Assembly (NCBI GenBank): GCA_949298075.1
Contig: CASFVA010000051.1
Span: 1 to 64,000 of the forward strand
Reading direction: 5' to 3'
From: an uncultured Lentisphaeria bacterium
Lineage (GTDB): Bacteria; Verrucomicrobiota; Lentisphaeria; Victivallales; Victivallaceae
Length of the DNA stretch: 64,000 nucleotides
Part shown: positions 17,524 through 27,205 of the stretch, in pieces
Layout: every line of letters begins with the position of its first letter
Position numbering within the stretch: position 1 is the first letter of the stretch
The notes under the pieces: generated by a model
The model's input: only the letters and a program-made list of their open reading frames with translations
The model's database searches: none
Told to the model about the DNA's origin: nothing
Translations under genes and position numbers: made by a program

Positions 17524-18321
17524 TCAGAATGTTTCAGCCAGATAGTCAATGGCGTTACGGAAAATCACCGCGCCATCACCCTCAGCCGGAAGTTCGGATT
17601 TTCCCATCCAGTCCGGAGCATTGTATGGCGACAAAAAGGCCTCAGGATGGGGCATCAGGCCAAAAATACGGCCGCTCGGATCACAGATCCCGGCAATGGA
17701 ATTGAGTGATCCATTGGGATTGTCAGGAAACTCGGTTGCCGGTTTGCCGGTGGCGTCAGCGTAACGTACCGCAACCAGGTTACGCCGTTCAATTTCAGCC
17801 AGTACTTCCGGAGCTGCGACAAATTTTCCTTCGCCGTGGCGAAGCGGCAGACGGATGGAATCGATCCCACGCGTAAAAATACAGGGGGAGGCCGGGTTGG
17901 CTTTCAGGATGCACCAGTCGTCCCGGAATACACCGCTGTCATTATGAGCCAGCGCCGCGGTTTGCGTAAAATAATCGCCATCCAGAGCAGGAACCATGCC
18001 CAGCCTAGTCAGGGTTTGAAATCCGTTGCAGATGCCGATAATCAATTTGCCGTCCGCAATGAATTTTTCCAACTGGTCGTGAAGTTGAAACTTCACCCGG
18101 TTGGCAAAAACCGTTCCAGAGCCCAAGTGGTCTCCGAAAGCAAAACCGCCGATGAAAGTAAGAAAATGAAATTCTTCCAAACGGCGCTCGCCGGCGATGA
18201 GATCATTGAGATGAACCAGTTCCGGCACAGCTCCGGCCATACGACATGCCGCTGCGGTTTCTTTTTCGCAGTTAAGACCGAATCCGGTGATTACCAAAAC
18301 TTTTATGTTTGACTTTTTCAT
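17524..18321 (-). CDS. purQ: Phosphoribosylformylglycinamidine synthase, glutaminase subunit
   Basis: A 265-residue class I glutamine amidotransferase that supplies ammonia to PurL in purine synthesis. The nucleophile is C98 in IIGICNGFQTL; the partner His and Glu appear in GLMPHPEAF near residue 230. GFGLNCEKET at the N terminus and FIGGFAFGDHLGSG are typical of PurQ. It lies 17 bases after argJ and is the last gene before the terminator. PurL and PurS are not in the window. Confidence 0.95.
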   Translation of the reverse strand: MKKSNIKVLVITGFGLNCEKETAAACRMAGAVPELVHLNDLIAGERRLEEFHFLTFIGGFAFGDHLGSGTVFANRVKFQLHDQLEKFIADGKLIIGICNGFQTLTRLGMVPALDGDYFTQTAALAHNDSGVFRDDWCILKANPASPCIFTRGIDSIRLPLRHGEGKFVAAPEVLAEIERRNLVAVRYADATGKPATEFPDNPNGSLNSIAGICDPSGRIFGLMPHPEAFLSPYNAPDWMGKSELPAEGDGAVIFRNAIDYLAETF

Positions 18322-18338
18322 ACGGCAACTTTTCTCTC

Positions 18339-19565
18339 TCAGGTGTGATAATCCGCATTTATTTTAACATATTCGTGTGAGATGTCGCTGGTCCATACCC
18401 AGTAGCCGGACTGTCCTTCCTTGAAATCGATTCGGACTGTAAACTCCCGCTTGGAAACAATCGACACCAGTTCCGACTCCGGTACGCCGGAGTCACCGCC
18501 GTTTTTGACGACCGGAGTGGCATCATAATAGATATCACATTGATCCGGATTGAACACAGCTCCGGAATAGCCCAGAGCTGCCACCACCCGGCCCCAGTTG
18601 GGATCGTTGCCATACCAGGCTGTTTTGCAGAGCAGTGAATTGGCCACGGCTTCCGCTGCCAGTCTGGCGTCCTTGATGCTGCGGGAGTTAACCACGTCCA
18701 CCGTTACAAATTTGGTTGCGCCTTCACCGTCCATGACCATGCGGCGCGCCAGGTTTTGCATAACAGCCAGCAGTGCTGATTTAAACAATTCACCATCCGG
18801 CGTTGCGGCGGCAATCCGCACTCCGGACGTTCCGTTGGCCATCACCAGCACGGTATCATTGGTGCTCATATCACCATCAACCGTAATCCGGTTGAAGGAA
18901 TTCTCCGCATTGAGGGTGAGCATTTCTTGCAGGTCGGCATTGGAAATTTCCGCATCGGTTGCAATCGCGCAAAGCATGGTGGCATGAGGAGCCCGCAGCG
19001 ATGGATCAATCATTCCGGCACCTTTGGTCATGGCGCCAATGGTGATAGTTCTACCCTGAACTTCAAGTGTAAGGGCGATCGCTTTGGGAACGGTGTCGGT
19101 CGTCATGATCGCCTGCGAGGCGGCGGCTCCACCCTCGGGACTCAGGGCCGGCACGGCCAAGTCAACGCCGCGCGAAATTATATCCATCGGAAGCTGCACC
19201 CCGATCCGGCCAGTGGAACAAACGGCAACCTCGGAGGATTTTATGCCGAGTTTGGAGGCGGCCAGATCGCAGGTTTTCCGGGCTGCCGCCAGGCCGGCGG
19301 CTCCGGTACAGGCATTGGCGTTGCCGCTGTTGAATACAATCGCTCTCAAATACGGAGAATTCAACACCCGTTCTTCGCATAAACGCACCGGCGCGGCAGC
19401 GAATGTGCAAGAAGTGAAGACACCGGCGAAGTTGGCCGGCTTTTCCGAAAACACCAGAGCAAAATCGGGGGCTCCGCTGCGTTTGAGTCCTGCCGTCACA
19501 CCTGCCGCCTTGAATCCGGGCACACTGGTCAGTGAACCGTCTTCAATAAATTTGAAATCAGGCAT
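18339..19565 (-). CDS. argJ: Glutamate N-acetyltransferase / amino-acid acetyltransferase
   Basis: A 408-residue enzyme of the cyclic arginine pathway, moving acetyl from N-acetylornithine to glutamate. The protein cleaves itself before the nucleophile Thr, here T196 in RAPHATMLCAIATD, preceded by the oxyanion motif MTKGAGMID. FNSGNANACTG and NDPNWGRVVAALGYSG are further family marks. The ATG at 19565 is chosen because GGAG lies nine bases before it, inside the end of queF; the ATG at 19580 overlaps that Shine-Dalgarno. The start overlaps the queF stop by eight bases, suggesting translational coupling. Confidence 0.96.
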   Translation of the reverse strand: MPDFKFIEDGSLTSVPGFKAAGVTAGLKRSGAPDFALVFSEKPANFAGVFTSCTFAAAPVRLCEERVLNSPYLRAIVFNSGNANACTGAAGLAAARKTCDLAASKLGIKSSEVAVCSTGRIGVQLPMDIISRGVDLAVPALSPEGGAAASQAIMTTDTVPKAIALTLEVQGRTITIGAMTKGAGMIDPSLRAPHATMLCAIATDAEISNADLQEMLTLNAENSFNRITVDGDMSTNDTVLVMANGTSGVRIAAATPDGELFKSALLAVMQNLARRMVMDGEGATKFVTVDVVNSRSIKDARLAAEAVANSLLCKTAWYGNDPNWGRVVAALGYSGAVFNPDQCDIYYDATPVVKNGGDSGVPESELVSIVSKREFTVRIDFKEGQSGYWVWTSDISHEYVKINADYHT

Positions 19566-19989
19566 CAATTTTATCTCCATAAACAGCTTTTACGTTGATC
19601 GCGATACCGCCTCTGGGGCGGAAACGGCCACTCACTTCCGCACGCCGGGGAGCACAGGCCGCCACTACGGCGTCCAGAATGGTATTGACTGCTTCTTCGT
19701 GAAACGTGTTTTCGTTCCGGAAGGAATAAAGATAAAGTTTTAACGACTTGCTTTCAATGCAAAGTTTATCCGGAACATAACGCAGCACAATATGACCGAA
19801 ATCGGGTTGTCCGGTTACCGGGCATAACGAGGTATACTCCGGGCAGTCAAACTCGATGACATAATCGCGATCGGCGTAAACATTGTCAAAAGTTTCAAGT
19901 CTGGCTTCTGACGGATGCTGCGGATAGCGGTGCTCCGAAGCGCTCAGCAGAGTGAGCTTTTCAAATCTTTTCTTAGAATCTTTGTTCAT
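19558..19989 (-). CDS. queF: NADPH-dependent preQ0 reductase
   Basis: A 143-residue enzyme reducing 7-cyano-7-deazaguanine to preQ1 in queuosine synthesis. It is the short, single-domain type. The nucleophile is C56 in EYTSLCPVTGQPDFG, and the NADPH/substrate signature ESKSLKLYLYSFRNE follows, with FHEEAVNTILD after it. The ATG at 19989 (GGTGG upstream) is chosen; the frame stays open to 20028. It overlaps argJ and lies 74 bases after dtd. It shares the tunnel fold with FolE, encoded two genes upstream, whose product feeds the same pathway. Confidence 0.95.
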   Translation of the reverse strand: MNKDSKKRFEKLTLLSASEHRYPQHPSEARLETFDNVYADRDYVIEFDCPEYTSLCPVTGQPDFGHIVLRYVPDKLCIESKSLKLYLYSFRNENTFHEEAVNTILDAVVAACAPRRAEVSGRFRPRGGIAINVKAVYGDKIDA

Positions 19990-20063
19990 AATCCACCGCA
20001 AATGATCAACCGTATAATAATATAGCATGCCGCCCGCACAAATACCACAGAAAAGACGGGGTT

Positions 20064-20510
20064 TTATTTAGTCTTTGACTCCACCAGCATGGTAACCGGT
20101 CCGTCGTTGTGAATTTCCAGCTGCATGTATGCCCCGAACCGGCCGGTCTGCACCGGAATGCCGAGGCGGCTGACCGCTTCGATAAAGCGTTCATAACATG
20201 GAATTGCGGTTTCAGGACGGGCCGCTCCGGAAAGGGAAGGGCGGCGACCGGCAGCGGTGTCGGCGTACAAGGTGAACTGCGACACCACCAGCATGGAACC
20301 TCCAATCTGTGCCAGTGATAAATTCATTTTACCGTCCTGATCTTCAAAGATCCGAAGGTTGACGCATTTATCCGCCACGAAATCTGCGTCAGCTGGCGTG
20401 TCGTCCGGCGCCACCCCCAGCAGCACTACCAGCCCGGGACCGGTTTGGCCCACAACCTCACCATCAACGCGAACCGTGCCGGAACTCACCCTCTGAATCA
20501 GCGCCCTCAT
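20064..20510 (-). CDS. dtd: D-aminoacyl-tRNA deacylase
   Basis: A 148-residue proofreading enzyme that hydrolyses D-aminoacyl-tRNAs. It begins [20 protein letters not shown], as in the family, and holds the active-site segment [14 protein letters not shown] and the cross-subunit motif [12 protein letters not shown], which carries a Gly-Pro pair (here DGPVT). Length is normal. It overlaps folE by four bases (ATGA), so the two are translationally coupled. Confidence 0.96.
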   Translation of the reverse strand: MRALIQRVSSGTVRVDGEVVGQTGPGLVVLLGVAPDDTPADADFVADKCVNLRIFEDQDGKMNLSLAQIGGSMLVVSQFTLYADTAAGRRPSLSGAARPETAIPCYERFIEAVSRLGIPVQTGRFGAYMQLEIHNDGPVTMLVESKTK

Positions 20511-21046
20511 CGAATCAGCCTGGTAAATTCGTTGCGGGTGGCCAGTTCACGCCGGAACGACCCCAGCATTGAACTGGTAGTCATTACTGAGTGCTGCTTT
20601 TCCACTCCGCGCATCTGCATACAGAGGTGCTGTGCTTCAATAACCACTCCGACACCGGTGGCGTTCAGAATCGACAGCAACGCCTGGGAAATCTCCCGGG
20701 TCATGCGTTCCTGAATCTGAAGTCGGCTGGCAAACATGTCAACAATACGGGCAACCTTGCTCACACCGATGATTTTTCCGTTGGGAATATAGCCGACATG
20801 GCACTTGCCGAAAAAAGGCAGCATGTGATGCTCACACATGCTGAAAAACTCAATATCCCGGACGATCACCATATCGTCGGATTCCGCCTGAAACAAAGCC
20901 CCGTTAACCACGTCTTCCAGATTCTGGCGGTAACCGCGGGTCAGAAACATCAGGCTTTTTTCCACCCTTTTCGGAGTGTCAAGCAATCCCTCCCGGTCGG
21001 GATTCTCCCCGATTTCAATCAACAGTTTGCGAATTTCTTCCTGCAT
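20507..21046 (-). CDS. folE: GTP cyclohydrolase I
   Basis: A 179-residue enzyme converting GTP to dihydroneopterin triphosphate, the entry to folate and queuosine synthesis. Zinc ligands are C71 and H74 in [15 protein letters not shown] and the cysteine in [12 protein letters not shown]; the substrate motif [20 protein letters not shown] is intact. It lies ten bases after the SGNH hydrolase gene and overlaps dtd. With queF two genes later it forms a partial queuosine set; folK at 8471 covers the folate branch. Confidence 0.96.
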   Translation of the reverse strand: MQEEIRKLLIEIGENPDREGLLDTPKRVEKSLMFLTRGYRQNLEDVVNGALFQAESDDMVIVRDIEFFSMCEHHMLPFFGKCHVGYIPNGKIIGVSKVARIVDMFASRLQIQERMTREISQALLSILNATGVGVVIEAQHLCMQMRGVEKQHSVMTTSSMLGSFRRELATRNEFTRLIR

Positions 21047-21056
21047 GACTCAATCC

Positions 21057-21683
21057 TCAAATGAATGGCGTCACCGCTGCCAGCCAGGCATCGGCCATGA
21101 GCTGATGCCCGACCGGAGTCGGATGCACGCCGTCGCGTAAAATTACCGCCGGATCTCCGGCCGCTTCAGCTCCCGCTGATACGATTGATTGAAACGGGAC
21201 AAATATTGCGTCGTATTCAGCAGCCAATTTTTTGACCATGGCCGAACGGGCCTTCATTTCAATCACCCAGGGCGGTTCCACCACTCCGAACTCCAGCACG
21301 AAAGGCTCACAAAGAACCAGTTTCACCATAGGCAGTTCCCGGCGGGTCCACTCCAGCAGCATGCGATAAATTGTTTCGGCCCGCTCGACCTCAACTCCGT
21401 TCTGCCTGGCAAATTCATGCCAGGTGTCATTGACGCCAATCAAAATACTCAATACATCTGGTTTGAGATTCAATGCGTCAATTTTCCATCTGGCGTACAG
21501 ATCGACCACCCGGTTCCCTGAAATGCCCCGGTTGATAAATTCCACTCCGGAACCGGGATGATCGGCCTGATAACGGGCCGCCACCATGTAAGGGTAGCCA
21601 ATACCCAAAGGCAACGCCTCCGGATTACCGGTGCGCTGACAATCTGTGACGGAATCCCCCTGAAATAATATCAGTTTTTTCAT
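21057..21683 (-). CDS. SGNH/GDSL-family hydrolase
   Basis: A 208-residue esterase-like protein with all four SGNH blocks: block I FQGDSVTD (nucleophile Ser), block II INRGISGNRV (Gly), block III LIGVNDTW (Asn), block V LRDGVHPTPVGH (Asp-His). There is no signal peptide, so it acts in the cytoplasm. It lies 17 bases after rhaA, and homologues such as rhamnogalacturonan acetylesterases make removal of acetyl groups from imported rhamnose-containing oligosaccharides a reasonable guess. The true substrate is unknown. Confidence 0.88.
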   Translation of the reverse strand: MKKLILFQGDSVTDCQRTGNPEALPLGIGYPYMVAARYQADHPGSGVEFINRGISGNRVVDLYARWKIDALNLKPDVLSILIGVNDTWHEFARQNGVEVERAETIYRMLLEWTRRELPMVKLVLCEPFVLEFGVVEPPWVIEMKARSAMVKKLAAEYDAIFVPFQSIVSAGAEAAGDPAVILRDGVHPTPVGHQLMADAWLAAVTPFI

Positions 21684-21700
21684 GGTCTGCCTCTGCGTGG

Positions 21701-22945
21701 TTAATCTCTCCGGGCCAGAACATCGCGCTCATACTGTTTTACCTGCATCAACCATTGCGGTCCGGACGGAACTCCGCAACGCTCGCAGTATTCTTCCCAT
21801 ACCGGGGCGAAGTTCATGGTTTTAGCTTCTTCGAGCCAGGCGAAACGGCTGGTGAAGTCGAACTTTTCTTCGGCCTGACGCAGAAGGTCCGCCGGCTCCA
21901 GCAGGGCCTGCAGCAGGGCTTTGGACATGTTGCGCATGCCCAGTACCCAGGCGGCGATGCGGTTGATCGAAGCATCAAAATAATCCAGCCCGATGTGAAC
22001 CCGGCGATCAAAATCATGCCGGATTATTTCAGCGGCAATGGCATTGAGTTCATCGCTGAGGGTGATGACGTGGTCACTGTCCCAGCGGACGCCCCGGCTG
22101 ACGTGCAGCAGGATGTCGTCCAGGAAGAGCAGACAGCTGCTGATCTTATCGGAAATGACTTCAGTCGGATGAAAATGGCCGGCGTCCAGACAGAGCAGCT
22201 TGTCATTTTTAACCGCATACGCAAGATAAAACTCATGTGACCCAAACGTGCAGCTCTCGGCTCCGATTCCGAAAAGTTTGGATTCAACTGCGTCAAGATT
22301 GTATTTTTTATCAAATTTAAGTTCAAAAATCGTGTCAAGCGACTCCTTGAGCCGGGCCCTGGGGGCCAGACGGTCGTAAGGAGTATCTTTAAAACCGTCC
22401 GGAATCCAGATGTTGGTTACGCAGGTGTCGCCCAGTTCGCGACCGAAATCAGCAGCAATCCTACGGCAGGCATTGACGTGGTCAATCCAGAATTTTCGAA
22501 TCGCAGGATCCGGGTGAGTGAGCGTCAAACCGTTTTTGGCCATCGGGTGGGAAAACATGGTCGGATTGAAATCCAACCCCATTTTGCGTTCCTTTGCCCA
22601 ATCCAGCCAATTCCGGAAATCGGCTGTAGTCAGGGCGTCCCGATCGTTTTTCAGGCTGCTTTCCGCATAAATGGCGTGCAGATTCAGTCGCTTTTTGCCG
22701 GGAATCAGTGTCATGGCGAAATCAATGTCGCCGCGGAGTTCTTCCGGAGTGCGGGCGCGCCCGGGATAATTGCCGGTGACCGCAAGACCACCATCCAGCG
22801 AACCGGCGCTTTCAAAGCCGCTCACATCGTCCCCCTGCCAGCAATGCATACTCACGGCAATGGCGTCCAGACGCTTGAATGCGGCTTCCACGTCCACCCC
22901 CATCTCGGCATAGGCTGATTTTGCGGCTTCAAACATTTTTCCCAT
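21701..22945 (-). CDS. rhaA: L-rhamnose isomerase
   Basis: A 414-residue TIM-barrel enzyme converting L-rhamnose to L-rhamnulose; the E. coli protein is of similar length. Typical stretches are [14 protein letters not shown] near residue 33, [25 protein letters not shown] with metal/substrate residues, and [11 protein letters not shown] with the metal-binding Asp and His. The start at 22945 follows GGAGA by seven bases. Kinase (RhaB) and aldolase (RhaD) genes are not in the window. It lies between the ATP-cone-like gene and the SGNH hydrolase gene. Confidence 0.95.
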   Translation of the reverse strand: MGKMFEAAKSAYAEMGVDVEAAFKRLDAIAVSMHCWQGDDVSGFESAGSLDGGLAVTGNYPGRARTPEELRGDIDFAMTLIPGKKRLNLHAIYAESSLKNDRDALTTADFRNWLDWAKERKMGLDFNPTMFSHPMAKNGLTLTHPDPAIRKFWIDHVNACRRIAADFGRELGDTCVTNIWIPDGFKDTPYDRLAPRARLKESLDTIFELKFDKKYNLDAVESKLFGIGAESCTFGSHEFYLAYAVKNDKLLCLDAGHFHPTEVISDKISSCLLFLDDILLHVSRGVRWDSDHVITLSDELNAIAAEIIRHDFDRRVHIGLDYFDASINRIAAWVLGMRNMSKALLQALLEPADLLRQAEEKFDFTSRFAWLEEAKTMNFAPVWEEYCERCGVPSGPQWLMQVKQYERDVLARRD

Positions 22946-22998
22946 GATGAAATCTCCTTGTTCATGCTGTTGGTTATGCTAAAAATGCGTTGAAATTG

Positions 22999-23934
22999 CT
23001 ACCCGATGGCCAGTTTGTACAGTTCGCAATTCAGACCGGAAACGAGCGCCTCCGCCAGCTCTGCGGCGAGTTTGTCCGCGCCGTTTGCAGTGCCTCCGGC
23101 GTATTCCGTAATAAAGTCAAACATATCAGGCAGAGCGAGAATAACCGGCAGCGGCTGCGGCGCGGCAATGCGTTTTTCAATGGCTGAACGGGCGGCTTCC
23201 AGCTCAGCACCGGCCACGTACAGCAGCGGTTCTATTTCCAATTCTGTAACCGGAGCCCGAAGCTGGAACACTTTTGCAAAGCGGTTCATCATGAAAAAAA
23301 AGTGAATTCTGGCAAACAACGGTGTGATGCCATTGATCCGCAAAACCCCGGCCCGGCACAATGTGGCGGCCTTCTCTGGCAGAAGATTGATGATTTCAGC
23401 CTGAGTCAGTGTGACTCCGGGGGTTGGCAGACAGGCCTGGGGCGCGGTTTCCAAGGCCCGCCGTCCAAAATGTCTGGCCAGTTCCAAATACAAATGCGGT
23501 GAGGCAGAGGCTATGTCCAGTTTGCCGGCAGCGGCGACTACGGCGTCTATGACCGCTTCGAAACGATCCTCCGGGCAGGCCAGATATTTACGCAGCAGTT
23601 GCGCCAGCTCCGGCTTGGTGGCTGCCACTTCAATGACGCTTTCCGATCCGCCTTGACGAAACAGGCGGGCAATGTCGGGAAATCCAGTATCTTCGAGAGT
23701 GCGTATTACTGCGGCATCCAATTCACCACGGCCAAAAACCGGCTCCGGACGCGGAGCGTGCCGCAGGGTGTATTCCACCGCCAGCGCAATATCTTCTGCC
23801 ATATAGCTCGAATCCGGCCGTCCGGCAGCAATAAAACACCCGATCAGCCTGGTTTGCAGGGCCGCAACGTCAAAAAAAGACCGGACTCCGTCAAACTCCT
23901 GAATCAGAACGGCATTATGTGCGGTTTCAGTCAT
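22999..23934 (-). CDS. ATP-cone-like protein of unknown function
   Basis: A 311-residue protein. Its first 60 residues (AVLIQEFDGVRSFFDVAALQ, then LAVEYTLRHAP) follow the pattern of an ATP-cone domain, the nucleotide sensor of ribonucleotide reductases and NrdR. The remainder is helical, with repeats of hydrophobic and charged segments and no catalytic motif I recognise; no radical-enzyme or zinc-ribbon part is visible. It begins 19 bases after the rhamnosidase stop and ends 53 bases before rhaA, so it is probably cotranscribed with both. A regulatory role tied to nucleotide level is only a guess. Confidence 0.7.
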   Translation of the reverse strand: MTETAHNAVLIQEFDGVRSFFDVAALQTRLIGCFIAAGRPDSSYMAEDIALAVEYTLRHAPRPEPVFGRGELDAAVIRTLEDTGFPDIARLFRQGGSESVIEVAATKPELAQLLRKYLACPEDRFEAVIDAVVAAAGKLDIASASPHLYLELARHFGRRALETAPQACLPTPGVTLTQAEIINLLPEKAATLCRAGVLRINGITPLFARIHFFFMMNRFAKVFQLRAPVTELEIEPLLYVAGAELEAARSAIEKRIAAPQPLPVILALPDMFDFITEYAGGTANGADKLAAELAEALVSGLNCELYKLAIG

Positions 23935-23953
23935 ATATTGTCATCCGGCAAAA

Positions 23954-26749
23954 TTAACTGACCACCCGGAAATCAACTTCAAATTCCGCCAGCAACTCGT
24001 TGCTGCGAAACTCCACTGTAACTCCCGGCGGCGGAGCCACCGCTATCTCGATGGCATGTTCCCCGGTCTTGCGCCACTCCACTGCTATGCGTCCATGGAT
24101 GGTCGGTCGGGCTCCGCGGGCCCATTGCAGTCCGGCCGGGCAGGGCGAAACCAGAAAATGTTTGCCACCAACCCCATCGGGGATCAGCCCCAGAACCATT
24201 CGGGGCAGAAAGTACAGCGGAGCGGACGACCAGGCGTGACAATGGCTTCGGGTTGGGAATTCCCCTGATGCCGGGTCAGACGGAAAAGACTCCCACACTG
24301 AGGTCGAACCAATATCCAGCATTTTGAAATAATCCCGGCGAATGGTTTCGATTACAGCCTCCTGCTGACCGAGCTTTTCCAAAGCTTGATAGTAGTAAAA
24401 TGCAGCGAATGGTGAAGATATTGGAATCAGCTCGTGGCGCGGTGAGACAGTATTGGTGCGCACCGCCGCTGCCTGGTCGCCGCCGGCGGCGTCATAGAGT
24501 ACAGCCAGCATGCTGGTGTGAACCGCGATATCCTTGCTCGGCCGGCCCTGGTCATCCAGGGAGTCCGGATAAGCCAGGCGCCTGGTGTCCCAGACTCGAT
24601 CCAGGGCGGCAGTCAGCCGGGCAGCCAGAGTCCCGCAAAACGTTTCAAAGTCGCTGTCGTCCAACATCGCCGCCAGGCGTCCGGCGCTTTTCAAGGCTCC
24701 AATCATGAAAAAACTGTTCTGCAGCATCAGATCTGGACGGCAATCGGTTCGGCTCCAGTCAAACAGATTCCAGGCGCAGCGCCGGAAGAGGTCGGTCCGG
24801 TCATCTGTCATGGCAGCGGCATTGCGCAGATTTTGTTTTACCGCCGGCCAGATTTCGCGGGTAAAGGCCAGATCTCCAGTCTCAAGATAATAGTCCTCCA
24901 CCCCCATGCTCCACATGAAGCTCCAAATCGGGATAAGGCGAGTCCATCCCGAGGGAACCTGACTTCCGACCAGCGGCAGACGTTCCAGCGATTCCGCCCC
25001 CAGGCGGATGCAGTGGCGCACCAGGTCATAGGCTCCGAAAGAAGACATTGCAAACAGAGCCTCACTGCGGGCGTCGCCAATCCAAAGGGTCTGCTCGTAA
25101 AGCGGACAATCCGTAAAGGTATCCTCCATGCACATCTTCAAGGTGCGCTGCGCAATGGAGTATACTTGGTCCAACCGGACTTCGGAACAGAAAAATTCTC
25201 CATCCGGAATGACCGGATACGTCGATTCCACCAAACGGAAAGATTGAAAGCGCACCGGTGCTTTCACATTGCGCAAGGTAATGAAAATGTAGCGCCCGCT
25301 GCGACGCTGATAACTGGTGAACCGGTTGAAACCGGATCTGCAGATGTAGCGCATTGAATTGCGGTATACCGGGAGCGTGTGCTGAATTTTCCCGGAAGAG
25401 GTGATGTATTCGACTGCGGCGACGTCCACAACCGTTCCTCGGGGAGCAAACAGCGTAAAGTTCCAGTAGCCGACATTTTGTTCACCCAGATCACAGCAGA
25501 TCTCCACGTCACGATCTGGAACGGGGTTAATCACTGTACAACGATCGTCGGGGTAGACCAGGTACTGGGGATGGAGAACATCGCCGGTTTCAGCCGGCTC
25601 TGCCGTTCTGAATTCAAAATCCAGGTGCGGCGCCAACTGGCAAAGCACCGGTGCATGCAGCAACTCGGCTTTCCGGAAATGTGCTTTGAAAGCCGCCATA
25701 TCATTGATTTTCAAGGCTTCAGCCAAGCGTTGCTGATATTGCAGCCAGTTGGATCGGTAGAGTTCAGGATTTTCCTCAAAATCATGTTCAACTACCACTA
25801 AATCATCCCACTTTGCCCCGTAGACCTCTCCGAGGTCAGAATTGCTGATGCCACTGTCGAACGGAAACAGAACGGATGCATCGGCCCAATGTCCGCTGTC
25901 CACGGCCAGTCCCCCCGCAAAAAAGTTGGCTCCGGCCCGGAGTTGCACCTGGCCATCCGAACTTGAGGGCGTCCCGTTGACGGAACAAGTCAGATTAAAA
26001 AGTTTCAGCTTGACAGTCTGAGCTCGCGGACTGGTGAATTCAAAAGCAAATATTATGGGGAAGGTTTGAAACGTTTCCAACCGGCCGGGATCGGGATCCA
26101 GCCACTGGCGTGCAGACAGACCAATTGAAGCGGATTCCGGCATTACCCGATGAATCGCGCAGACCCGGCGAATATGAGCCTCCTTGCGAGTCATGAGCGG
26201 AGTTTCCCGGGCAGTCAATCCGCTCCAGGGCGGATTGCTGACCGGGCTTGCCGGTTGCCAGTTTTCCCCGGATCCATTCGAGGCATCGAAAATTTCATAA
26301 GGACCCTGCTGAATGGAAAGCTTGGGAGCATCAGTTAGCAGGTTGTGAATCCGATGCGCCTGCCATTGCGCATCGGTTTTTATGATCTGACATCCATCCG
26401 GGTAATCCATTTCCAGCTGCGCCAGAAACCCACCCCGCAAGGGAAGCTGATGAAACGTGGGGCAGCCGAAATACCGCACCTCGGCTTCAATGCGGTTGAT
26501 ACCGACCCGCAATATGCCGTCCAGACACAATTCGTCATAGGAATAGTGATTCGGGTAGGCCCTGGCCGGGCCGTCATTCAGCCATTGTCCATTGACTTTC
26601 AGCCGATACCTGGTGTCGGCACTGATTGCCAGCCGGGCGTTGGCCGGAAGGCTTTCCAGCCTGAAATCCCGCCGAAAGGCCACCATTTGATTATAGGAGG
26701 TCGCCGGACATCCATCTTCCAGCCAAATCCACTCCGCGGAGATATTCAT
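23954..26749 (-). CDS. GH78 alpha-L-rhamnosidase-like glycoside hydrolase
   Basis: A 931-residue glycosidase of the bacterial alpha-L-rhamnosidase type. An N-terminal beta-sandwich part (AEWIWLEDG, FRRDFRLESLPANARLAISA, VNGQWLNDGPARAYPNHYSY) precedes the (alpha/alpha)6 barrel from about residue 530. The catalytic-region motif is DTFTDCPLYEQTLWIGDARS, followed by IPIWSFMWSMGVEDYYLETGD; a C-terminal beta domain ends the protein. No signal peptide is seen, so it acts on imported glycosides. The start at 26749 follows AAAGGTG; the open frame to 26860 adds a tail that does not fit. rhaA lies two genes downstream. Confidence 0.88.
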   Translation of the reverse strand: MNISAEWIWLEDGCPATSYNQMVAFRRDFRLESLPANARLAISADTRYRLKVNGQWLNDGPARAYPNHYSYDELCLDGILRVGINRIEAEVRYFGCPTFHQLPLRGGFLAQLEMDYPDGCQIIKTDAQWQAHRIHNLLTDAPKLSIQQGPYEIFDASNGSGENWQPASPVSNPPWSGLTARETPLMTRKEAHIRRVCAIHRVMPESASIGLSARQWLDPDPGRLETFQTFPIIFAFEFTSPRAQTVKLKLFNLTCSVNGTPSSSDGQVQLRAGANFFAGGLAVDSGHWADASVLFPFDSGISNSDLGEVYGAKWDDLVVVEHDFEENPELYRSNWLQYQQRLAEALKINDMAAFKAHFRKAELLHAPVLCQLAPHLDFEFRTAEPAETGDVLHPQYLVYPDDRCTVINPVPDRDVEICCDLGEQNVGYWNFTLFAPRGTVVDVAAVEYITSSGKIQHTLPVYRNSMRYICRSGFNRFTSYQRRSGRYIFITLRNVKAPVRFQSFRLVESTYPVIPDGEFFCSEVRLDQVYSIAQRTLKMCMEDTFTDCPLYEQTLWIGDARSEALFAMSSFGAYDLVRHCIRLGAESLERLPLVGSQVPSGWTRLIPIWSFMWSMGVEDYYLETGDLAFTREIWPAVKQNLRNAAAMTDDRTDLFRRCAWNLFDWSRTDCRPDLMLQNSFFMIGALKSAGRLAAMLDDSDFETFCGTLAARLTAALDRVWDTRRLAYPDSLDDQGRPSKDIAVHTSMLAVLYDAAGGDQAAAVRTNTVSPRHELIPISSPFAAFYYYQALEKLGQQEAVIETIRRDYFKMLDIGSTSVWESFPSDPASGEFPTRSHCHAWSSAPLYFLPRMVLGLIPDGVGGKHFLVSPCPAGLQWARGARPTIHGRIAVEWRKTGEHAIEIAVAPPPGVTVEFRSNELLAEFEVDFRVVS

Positions 26750-27205
26750 ATGATAAAGCACCTTTGCATTTGAACTGTACCGGCATCCGGCACAAGGAAT
26801 TTGTCGTTTCTCATATAATATATCTTGCTTAAGGTGATTGCGCCATGACGTTTTGTGCAAAAAAGAGCATTTTTTGTTCAGCGTCCTGCGGATATGCCGT
26901 GTTCGGGCCTGAAGTGCGGCTGAAGGCTGCGGTCCGGACGGTTAAACCTCGGCAAACTGTCAGGCTGTTCGGGATTGAAGAGCTGGCCGCCGGAACTGAA
27001 ACCGGCTTTTCCGGAAACTGGTCTGGAAAATATAAAGCTTAACTTTTCATCATTTCACTTGACGATCTGCTGATTCGGGTGTATGCTTCTATCGGAAAGT
27101 CAGAAGCCCTTTGTCCGGTTTACGGAGGGAGGGGGACCGAGATACTGACGGCGGAGCCGGGGCAGTTGGCCGCCCCCGCCATTTAATCTGCAAGAGGAAG
27201 AGGAT
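26750..27205. other. Intergenic region between divergent GH78 and beta-helix genes
   Basis: This 456-base gap holds a minus-strand TATATTATAT stretch near 26814-26823, possibly the -10 region of the rhamnosidase run with no good -35 box, and the plus-strand promoter at 27059-27087. A 65-codon plus-strand frame at 26845-27042 has AAGGTG eight bases before its ATG but encodes nothing recognisable. Confidence 0.5.
27059..27087 (+). promoter_or_regulatory. Promoter of the beta-helix gene
   Basis: TTGACG (27059-27064), a 17-base spacer and TATGCT (27082-27087) lie about 120 bases before the ATG at 27206. Confidence 0.6.

Noticed and set aside
26845-27042. 65-codon plus-strand frame in the GH78 upstream gap
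   Set aside because: Ribosome site is acceptable, but the peptide has no recognisable feature and no clear promoter. Kept only as a remark.
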